NCBI GenBank assembly: GCA_047974565.1
Contig: JBKECN010000067.1
Coordinates: 62,001 to 126,000, forward strand
Direction: 5' to 3'
DNA from: JBDIAG01 sp047974565
GTDB lineage: Bacteria > Actinomycetota > Actinomycetes > Actinomycetales > CAWJMD01
DNA: 64,000 bases
The translations under genes and the position numbers were made by a program. The notes beneath the pieces were generated by a model. It had not been told where the DNA came from. It worked only from the letters and a program-made list of their open reading frames with translations, and ran no database searches. This document shows positions 58,169-64,000 of the stretch, one piece after another (position 1 is the stretch's first letter; every line of letters starts with the position of its first letter).

Positions 58169-59650
58169 GTGAGCGCACCCGAGCACCCGGCCACCCCCGC
58201 ATCGGCCCCCGACCACGAGGGCCATTCCGTCGGGCACCCTGACGGCGTCGATGGCGGGCGGGACGCTCGCTCCACAGGTGGCTTCACCGAGCGGCTGGCA
58301 GCCCTGACCACTCACGTCCGCCGGGGACGACGCGCCGAACCCGAGAGCGAGTCGCCGACCGTCGTGGTGATCGAGGAGCCGACGGGCGCACCTCGGCCCG
58401 GGCACAGCGTGCCGGCTTTCGTCATGGAGGCGGGCGCGTGGAGTTGGCGGCTGCTGAGCATCGGGGCCGTCCTCTTCGTGTCGGTCTCCCTGCTCACCCG
58501 GATTCCGATTGTCACCATCCCGTTCATTGTGGCGATGCTGTTCACCGCGGTGCTCGGCCCGGTGCAGCGCTGGCTGAGTAAGACCGTCCGGCTGCCGCAC
58601 GGGGTGGCGGCGCTGGTGGCCCTGCTCATCGGAGTGGCCGCCCTCGCGGTGATCGGCAACTTCTTGTACGAGCAGGTCACGACGAACCTGCCGCGGATGG
58701 CGGCCCAACTGGGCGACACCATCAACCGGCTGATGATCTGGCTCCAGGAGGGTCCGCTGCAGGTCAGCGATGCCCAGGTCGGCCAGCTCTCGCTGCAGGC
58801 TCAGGACGTCATCAACCGCAATCAGGAGGCCCTGCTCTCCGGCGCGCTGTCGACCCTGTCCACCGTCTCGCACGCGATCGGCGGCGCCCTGCTCGTGCTG
58901 CTGGCCACGTTCTTCCTGCTGCGTGACGGGGAGCTGATCTGGGGCTGGGCACTGTCCATCCTGCCTCGCCAGGCCCGCCCCCGGATCAACTACGTGGGCC
59001 GGTTCGGGTGGCGCACCCTGGGAGGGTTCGTCCGCGGTCAGACCATCATCGCCGCCCTGCACGCGATCACCGTCTTCATCGTCCTGGTAGTGCTGGACGT
59101 GCCCTTGGCCCCGGCCTTGGCGATCCTGGTCTTCCTCGGTTCGTACGTGCCCATCCTCGGGATGATGTTCGCCGGAACCCTGTGTGTGGTGGTCGCTCTC
59201 ATCGAGAACGGCCCGGTCTCGGCACTGGTGGTGGCGATCACCATCCTCATCCTCATCCAGCTCGAGGCACACCTGTTGCAGCCGCTGATCATGGCCCGCA
59301 CGGTGGAGGTGCACCCGCTCGGAGTGGCGATGGCGGTCTTGGCCGGCACCTCCCTGGGTGGCATCGCCGGAGCCCTGTTCGCGGTGCCGCTGGTGGCCTT
59401 CCTCAATGCAGCGATCCGGGCGGCGAATATGCCCCTGCCGGGTTCGGTCCAGCCCGGGGACAGCCCCGTGGCGGTCGACCCGGCAACCGATGGGCAGGCG
59501 GGCGACGACCGGGCGAGCCCCGCTCAGCAGGCCCCGGCGGATCCGGTCTCGACGGCTTCGGCGCAGACCGCCCCGGACCGGGCCGACTGGCCGGCCGCCG
59601 AGACGAAGACCGGTGAGACCTTAGGCTCGGCCTCCGGTGGCGCCTCATAG
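58169..59650 (+). CDS. AI-2E family permease (PerM/YdiK-like)
   Basis: A 493-residue membrane protein with a 110-residue charged N-terminal tail and seven to eight helices. Family marks are FVRGQTIIAALHAITVFIVL and EAHLLQPLIMARTVEVHPLG, then AVLAGTSLGGIAGALFAVPL. The C-terminal tail is Asp/Ala/Pro-rich (about 70 residues). Members export autoinducer-2 or Na+, or have unknown roles; substrate here is not clear. Start GTG 58169 chosen over upstream in-frame options for length. Confidence 0.88.
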   Translation: MSAPEHPATPASAPDHEGHSVGHPDGVDGGRDARSTGGFTERLAALTTHVRRGRRAEPESESPTVVVIEEPTGAPRPGHSVPAFVMEAGAWSWRLLSIGAVLFVSVSLLTRIPIVTIPFIVAMLFTAVLGPVQRWLSKTVRLPHGVAALVALLIGVAALAVIGNFLYEQVTTNLPRMAAQLGDTINRLMIWLQEGPLQVSDAQVGQLSLQAQDVINRNQEALLSGALSTLSTVSHAIGGALLVLLATFFLLRDGELIWGWALSILPRQARPRINYVGRFGWRTLGGFVRGQTIIAALHAITVFIVLVVLDVPLAPALAILVFLGSYVPILGMMFAGTLCVVVALIENGPVSALVVAITILILIQLEAHLLQPLIMARTVEVHPLGVAMAVLAGTSLGGIAGALFAVPLVAFLNAAIRAANMPLPGSVQPGDSPVAVDPATDGQAGDDRASPAQQAPADPVSTASAQTAPDRADWPAAETKTGETLGSASGGAS

Positions 59651-59787
59651 CACTGCAGCCGCTGGCCGCGTGCCCTCACCGTGCCCCCAGATCTGCCGAT
59701 CGGCTGTATTCGATCTAGCCGATTAGTAGCATCAGTCACGTTGGGGCGAGTGGGCTACAGGGACGGTTCTCGAACCGGGGGGGTTTC

Positions 59788-60182
59788 ATGGGCACGCGTT
59801 TCAATCCGGCGCCTGGGTGGCCATCGGTGCCTCAGGGGTGGGAGCCACCGCCAGGCTGGCAACCAGATCCGTCGTGGCCGCAGGCGCCTCCCGGGTGGCA
59901 GTTCTTCCTGCCGACCCCTTGCCTGCGCAGACCGTGACGGCCACCCCTGAGGCCGTGACAGTGACCACGACAGCACCGCCGGTGACCGTCACCTCTGCGC
60001 CGGCCGGGATCGTCGCCCCCTCCGCCGGTTCCTCGGTCGGCGCGGATACCGCACAGGCCCCGGCCGCCTACTACCCGAACTGTTCGGCCGCCCGTGCCGC
60101 CGGCGCGGCGCCCCTGCGGCGTGGCGATCCGGGCTACTCGACATCGCTGGACCGAGACGGCGACGGGATCGCCTGCGAGTAG
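59788..60182 (+). pseudogene. PGW-repeat/excalibur calcium-binding protein with a one-base frameshift
   Basis: The ATG at 59788 begins MGTRFNPAPGWPSVPQGWEP and PPGWQPDPSWPQAPPGWQFF, the Pro-Gly-Trp repeats common at the start of actinobacterial wall-related proteins. That frame stops at once after FLPTP. The next frame continues LPAQTVTATPEAVTVTTT and the excalibur domain YYPNCSAARAAGAAPLRRGD with DRDGDGIACE at the end. One missing C in the run near 59919-59923 would join them into a protein of about 130 residues. Excalibur domains bind calcium outside the cell. No membrane helix is seen, which is odd if the protein is secreted. Real lesion or base-calling error cannot be told apart. Confidence 0.75.
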
Positions 60183-60248
60183 TGCGACCCGCCGCTGCGC
60201 GACCGCCGGGTGCCGTCGGGCGCAGGATGGGTGGGGTGGGAGCGGGCC

Positions 60249-61130
60249 TCAGCCGGCGTTGATCTGGTCCCGCCACCGAAGCCAGGCCGGAACGTGGCCG
60301 AGGTCGAACCCCGGGGCTTGGGCGTTCATCGTGAACAGGGTCGCGCCCTGGGCCAGCAGGGGCGCGCCCTCCACCTCGGGCGCCTGCGGTAGCCGCCCCT
60401 CCCGACCGAGACCCCCTACCCCGCAAGAGATCTCAATGTCATCGGGATCGCGTCCGAGGTCCCTGCAGTGGGTCCGCAGCACGCTGAGCTTGTGCGCGAG
60501 CTCGGCGCCGCCGGTGAACGAATGCCAGATCGAGGCGTGCTCGGCGACCAGCCGCAGGGTTCGCCGCTCCCCGGCACCGCCGATGAGGATCGGCAGATCG
60601 GCCCTGGCCGGCGGATTCAGGCGGGTGAGTCGGGAACGGATCCGCGCCAGCGACTCGGCGAAGCCGTCCAGGCGCTGGCGCACATTCGGCATCGGATAGC
60701 CGTAGTCGAGGTGGTCACGTTCGTTCCAGCCGGCTCCGAGCCCGAGGGTCAGCCGGCCACCGGAGATCTCGTCCACCGTGCGAGCCATGTCGGCGACGAG
60801 GTCGGGGTTGCGGAACGACGTGGACGAGACGAGCACCCCGATGCCGATCGTCGTGGTCTGCTCGGCCCAGGCACCGAGCATGGTCCACGCCTCGTAGTGC
60901 CGGCCCTGCGGATCGCCGTAGAGCGGGAAGAAGTGATCCCAGGTGAAGACCAGATCGGCGCCCAGGTCCTCGGCGCGCCGTACCGCATCGCGCAACTGGG
61001 CGATCGAGCAATGCTGCGGCGGCAACTGCACCGCGATCCGCACCGGGCGGGCCCGTGTGACCTCGGCCGGACCTCCAGGTGGATCTGCGACGGTTCGCAG
61101 CGCCGACGAAACCGGCTTGGGTGCAGACAT
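60249..61130 (-). CDS. LLM-class F420-dependent oxidoreductase
   Basis: A 293-residue luciferase-like TIM barrel. VRIAVQLPPQHCSIAQLRDA, AEDLGADLVFTWDHFFPLYG, MLGAWAEQTTTIGIGVLVSS and SGGRLTLGLGAGWNERDH are typical of the F420-dependent LLM family of Actinobacteria. The substrate is unknown. Start at ATG 61130; GTG near 61037 is an alternative that begins at VRIAVQ, since no good ribosome site distance supports 61130. Confidence 0.88.
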   Translation of the reverse strand: MSAPKPVSSALRTVADPPGGPAEVTRARPVRIAVQLPPQHCSIAQLRDAVRRAEDLGADLVFTWDHFFPLYGDPQGRHYEAWTMLGAWAEQTTTIGIGVLVSSTSFRNPDLVADMARTVDEISGGRLTLGLGAGWNERDHLDYGYPMPNVRQRLDGFAESLARIRSRLTRLNPPARADLPILIGGAGERRTLRLVAEHASIWHSFTGGAELAHKLSVLRTHCRDLGRDPDDIEISCGVGGLGREGRLPQAPEVEGAPLLAQGATLFTMNAQAPGFDLGHVPAWLRWRDQINAG

Positions 61131-61411
61131 TCTCCGGAGTGTACGGTCCGGGCACGGCAGTCCGGCGCAGGCCGGGGCGGCCCAGCGGTGAGCCGGTACG
61201 GCTGGCACTCGACGTGGCGAGCGAGGGCCGCGATCAGCGGGCGGCAGGCGCTGCAGGCCATCGGCGGAGGCGGCGGCCATCGGCGGAGCCGCCGGGCGAG
61301 CGGCAGGTGCAGGCATCGGGCGGGCAGGCGCGTTCGCGCGAGCGCCGCGGCCGGTGACCCTACATACCCGGCCTGCGCCGTCTCCTGCGCACGGCCGAGT
61401 AGGTTCTCCCC

Positions 61412-62566
61412 ATGGCCCGCCAGCCCTCCGCCCGCAGCCACGTCGAGCCCTTCCATGTCATGGAGGTGCTCAAGGCGGTCGCTCATCGACAGGCGCTGCA
61501 CGGGGACGTGATCCTGCTGTGCGTGGGCCAGCCCGCCACACCGGCGCCTGCCGCTGCGCTGCATGCCGCCGGGCACGCGCTGCAGACCGAGGTGCTCGGA
61601 TACACCCAGACGGTGGGGGTGTTGCCGCTGCGCCTGGCCATCGCCGAGTTGTACCGGGACCGCTATGGCCTGGAGGTGGACCCGCACGAGGTGATCGTCA
61701 CCACGGGATCCTCCGGAGGGTTCCAGGCACTGCTGATGGCGGCCCTGGACGTCGGTGACACGGTCGCCATGACCCGGCCCGGCTACCCGGCGTACCGCAA
61801 CACCGCCGAGGCGCTCGGGCTCACCGTGGTTGATCTGGACTGCGGCCCGCACACTCGCTACCAGCCCACCGCGGAGCAGCTCGACGCGCTCCCCCGGCGT
61901 CCCGACGCCGTGGTCATCGCCAGCCCGGCCAACCCGACCGGGACGATCATCGATCCGGACGAGCTGGCACGGGTGGCGGCGTGGTGCGAGAGTGCGGGAT
62001 GCCTGCTGATCAGCGATGAGATCTACCACGGAATCTCGTTCGGCCGAGAATGCGCCAGCGCCTGGAGCACGTCGCGGCAGACGGCCGTGGTCGGCTCGGT
62101 GAGCAAGTACTACTCGATGACCGGCTACCGGCTGGGCTGGCTCCTGGCCCCGGACACCTTGCGGACCCCGGTGGAACTGCTCCAGGCCAATCTGGCGATC
62201 TGCGCGCCGGCGGTCTCCCAGGTAGCCGCCACCGCCGCCCTTGCACCCGGGAGCCGAGCAGAGCTGGACGCCCACGTAGCCCGTTATGCGGTCAACCGGG
62301 ATCTACTGCTGCGCCGGCTCCCCGAGCTCGGGATCACCTCGTTCGCCCCGCCGGACGGGGCGTTCTATGCCTACTGCGATATTTCGCACCTGACCGCGGA
62401 TTCACTGTCCTGGTGCGCGCGCGTACTCGACGAGACTGGCGTGGCGCTGGCCCCGGGGGTGGATTTCGACCTGGCTACCGGCAACCGGACGATGCGTTTG
62501 AGTTTCTGCGGTCAGACCGATCAACTGGACGAGGCCATCGATCGGCTGATCGCCTACCTGAGCTGA
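61412..62566 (+). CDS. PLP-dependent class I/II aminotransferase
   Basis: A 384-residue fold-type I aminotransferase. The PLP Lys232 is in VVGSVSKYYSMTGYRLGWL. Asn174 (ASPANPTG), Asp202 and Tyr205 (LISDEIYHG) complete the cofactor site, and the C-terminal Arg is in NRTMRLSFCG. It moves an amino group from an amino acid to a 2-oxo acid; donor and acceptor cannot be told. It stands alone, divergent from the LLM oxidoreductase gene. Confidence 0.93.
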   Translation: MARQPSARSHVEPFHVMEVLKAVAHRQALHGDVILLCVGQPATPAPAAALHAAGHALQTEVLGYTQTVGVLPLRLAIAELYRDRYGLEVDPHEVIVTTGSSGGFQALLMAALDVGDTVAMTRPGYPAYRNTAEALGLTVVDLDCGPHTRYQPTAEQLDALPRRPDAVVIASPANPTGTIIDPDELARVAAWCESAGCLLISDEIYHGISFGRECASAWSTSRQTAVVGSVSKYYSMTGYRLGWLLAPDTLRTPVELLQANLAICAPAVSQVAATAALAPGSRAELDAHVARYAVNRDLLLRRLPELGITSFAPPDGAFYAYCDISHLTADSLSWCARVLDETGVALAPGVDFDLATGNRTMRLSFCGQTDQLDEAIDRLIAYLS

Positions 62567-62570
62567 ACTG

Positions 62571-62601
62571 GACTCAAGCTGGGCCGGTCCTGAGTTGAGT
62601 C
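62571..62601. terminator. Possible hairpin between convergent genes
   Basis: GACTCAA (62571-62577) pairs with TTGAGTC (62595-62601) around a 17-base loop. It lies just after the aminotransferase stop and before the end of the convergent ribbon-helix-helix gene. Short stem, so weak support. Confidence 0.3.
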
Positions 62602-62631
62602 GGACTGGACTGGAGCTGAGCGGGTCAGATC

Positions 62632-62874
62632 TCAGCCGAACGGACGCGGGTGCACCCGCTCCTTGCCGGAGACGTCGATGACCCGGCCGCGCCGGATCTC
62701 GCCGTCGTAGCGCCGCTCGCCGGCCGGTTGGTTCATCCACTCGTCGATCGCCCGACGCACGACGGTGGCCATCGACAGGCCCACCCGGTCAGCCTCTTCC
62801 ATGAGCATCTCGAACCGATCCCGACCGAGCAGCATCTGCAAGCCGGTCTTCTGCAGGTTGCTGGTGTTCGACAT
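62632..62874 (-). CDS. Ribbon-helix-helix protein
   Basis: An 80-residue protein. TGLQMLLGRDRFEMLMEEAD then RVGLSMATVVRRAIDEWMNQ fits the strand-helix-helix of the MetJ/Arc fold as in CopG-like antitoxins. The tail (RRYDGEIRRGRVIDVSGKER) is basic. No toxin gene lies on either side, so it may be a regulator or an orphan antitoxin. The ATG is at 62874. Confidence 0.75.
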   Translation of the reverse strand: MSNTSNLQKTGLQMLLGRDRFEMLMEEADRVGLSMATVVRRAIDEWMNQPAGERRYDGEIRRGRVIDVSGKERVHPRPFG

Positions 62875-63007
62875 GTGGACACCCTACGACGAGGCCGATC
62901 GGGGTGAAAGCGCTGACCCCGCGCAGCTGGGCCGAAACCGTCCAGTGCGGGCTTGGGTCTCGGGCGGGCCCGGTACATTCCCGCGCGGTGCGGGCAAACG
63001 CCAGCGC

Positions 63008-63979
63008 CTAATAGGCCGCGGCGAAATCGTCCTCGGCCAGGGCCGTCCGCAGTTGCTCGAGCCCGGGCTCGGACAGGTCGACCGCGAGCGGACCGGCCCC
63101 CTGCACCCGAACCTCGGCGACCGCAGCGGTTGACAGGTGGACGTCATCAGCCCGGAGTCCCCGCATGCTGAAGGCCAGGGAGCGCAGCATCCGCGGGCTG
63201 AGGTCGGCGTCCACCACGACGTTGTCGGCCGCCACGGCCAGCAGGGCGATCAGCCGATTGGGTTCGGCGAGCAACTGTGAGCCGGTGAGCCGGGCGGCCA
63301 GGCCGCTGAGGTACTCCTGCTGATGGGTGGCCCGGTCCAGGTCGCGTCCGGGCAGGGACGCCTGCTCCCGGACGAAGGCCAACGCGGCGGCTCCGTCGAG
63401 GGTGTGCGTACCGGCCGCGTAGGTCCGCCCGCCGGCCGAGAAGGGGTCGGTCACCGTGACCTCGACGCCACCGACCGCATCGGTGATCTCCGCGACCCCG
63501 TCCAGATCGGCCAGCACGACGTGGTCGATCCTCGTCTCCAACAGGTCCTCGACTGTCTGGACCGCCAGGGGAACCCCACCTCGGGTGGTCGCGGCCGAGA
63601 TCCGATCAACCCCGAAGCCGGGTATCGGGACCATCGAGTCAGCGGGTAGCGACACCACATCCACCCGGTCCCGGTCAGCCGAGATCCGGGCCACCATCAC
63701 CGTGTCCGCGGGGAACCGGCTGGCGGCCGAAGCGCGCGGCAGCGTCGTCGCGCCGATGAACAGGACGGTCACCGGGGTCGCGCCCGTGCCGGGAGCGAGT
63801 TCGGCTGCCGGGGGCCTGGTCGACTCGGCGGGGAACAGCCCGTCCAACCGGCGCACGTTGTCGTTGATGGTGCGGTCGAGATTCCAGATCACCCCGAGCC
63901 CGGCCGAAGCCGCTGTGACCAGGAGCAAACACGCCACGAGCAGCAGACTGCGCAGGCGGTGGCGGCCACCTGCCGTCAT
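63008..63979 (-). CDS. LytR-CpsA-Psr (LCP) family protein with altered active-site residues
   Basis: A 323-residue protein anchored by one N-terminal helix (LRSLLLVACLLLVTAASAGL). The LCP domain is recognised by FPADTVMVARISADRDRVDV, VSLPADSMVPIPGFG, DHVVLADLDGVAEITDAVGG and DGAAALAFVREQASL. LCP enzymes attach secondary polymers such as teichoic acid or arabinogalactan to peptidoglycan. Here the usual IPRD reads LPAD and the usual VRxR reads VREQ, so two conserved arginines that hold the lipid pyrophosphate are lost. Activity is doubtful. It may be a non-catalytic or divergent member. Confidence 0.88.
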   Translation of the reverse strand: MTAGGRHRLRSLLLVACLLLVTAASAGLGVIWNLDRTINDNVRRLDGLFPAESTRPPAAELAPGTGATPVTVLFIGATTLPRASAASRFPADTVMVARISADRDRVDVVSLPADSMVPIPGFGVDRISAATTRGGVPLAVQTVEDLLETRIDHVVLADLDGVAEITDAVGGVEVTVTDPFSAGGRTYAAGTHTLDGAAALAFVREQASLPGRDLDRATHQQEYLSGLAARLTGSQLLAEPNRLIALLAVAADNVVVDADLSPRMLRSLAFSMRGLRADDVHLSTAAVAEVRVQGAGPLAVDLSEPGLEQLRTALAEDDFAAAY

Positions 63980-64000
63980 GACCTCACCTTCCCGGGCTCG

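Noticed and set aside
62571..62601. HAIR operator
   Set aside because: The half-sites are in the reverse order (ACTCAA then TTGAGT) and 17 bases apart, unlike TTGAGT-N7-ACTCAA.

Overview
This is 64 kb of GC-rich chromosomal DNA with frequent GTG starts. It looks like a member of the Actinomycetota. Supporting signs are HAIR-type HspR operators at dnaK and lon, a furA-katG pair, a PucR-type regulator, a LytR-CpsA-Psr protein, a VKOR protein, an excalibur domain, an F420-type luciferase-like oxidoreductase and a PspC micro-protein. A family such as Propionibacteriaceae is possible, but that is only a guess. I recognised no rRNA or tRNA gene, CRISPR array, insertion sequence or prophage.

Layout. 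0-4 kb: the dnaK-grpE heat-shock operon with two HspR operators, then two vapBC toxin-antitoxin pairs facing each other. 4-14 kb: mostly single metabolic genes (Gfo/Idh/MocA oxidoreductase, a frameshifted endonuclease III, SDR, YdeI-like), Lon protease with its own perfect HspR operator, zinc alcohol dehydrogenase, DyP peroxidase and a DUF421 membrane protein. 14-17 kb: a 950-base gene-free stretch followed by a secreted protein with Ig-like repeats and B-lectin repeats. 17-25 kb: a fatty-acid degradation block (fadB-fadA, glutaryl-CoA-dehydrogenase-like gene, acyl-CoA ligase) divergent from a PucR-type regulator. 25-30.5 kb: an oxidative-stress block (furA, katG, a Crp-type regulator, SelO). 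30.6-39.1 kb: a carboxylate/sugar-acid uptake block: uspA-tctC-tctB-tctA, a PQQ-type sugar dehydrogenase lipoprotein, and a two-gene operon (DHDPS-family aldolase plus Nramp-fold transporter). The promoter of that operon is covered by three palindromes, and it is divergent from a LacI regulator.

39-47 kb: small single genes, including two NUDIX hydrolases, a secreted RCC1-repeat protein, PspC, an Imm5-like domain fused to a rifampin ADP-ribosyltransferase (Arr), DUF808, VKOR, and an orphan ParB-like protein next to a 66-bp tandem repeat. 47-52 kb: MetA (with the Glu111 signature of acetyl-CoA use), eukaryotic-type UDP-glucose pyrophosphorylase, a 33-residue micro-protein with its own promoter, chorismate mutase and a GH13 glycosidase. 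52-64 kb: a 1254-residue RND pump with two coiled-coil insertions, a PAS-GGDEF-EAL protein, an AI-2E-type permease, a frameshifted PGW-repeat/excalibur protein, an LLM oxidoreductase, an aminotransferase, a ribbon-helix-helix protein and a divergent LCP protein.

Strongest leads for something undescribed are the Imm5-Arr fusion, the LacI/aldolase/Nramp-like operon, the secreted Ig-like/B-lectin protein and the 33-residue peptide gene. Two genes (nth and the excalibur protein) each lack one C and are out of frame. They may be real lesions or base-calling errors.
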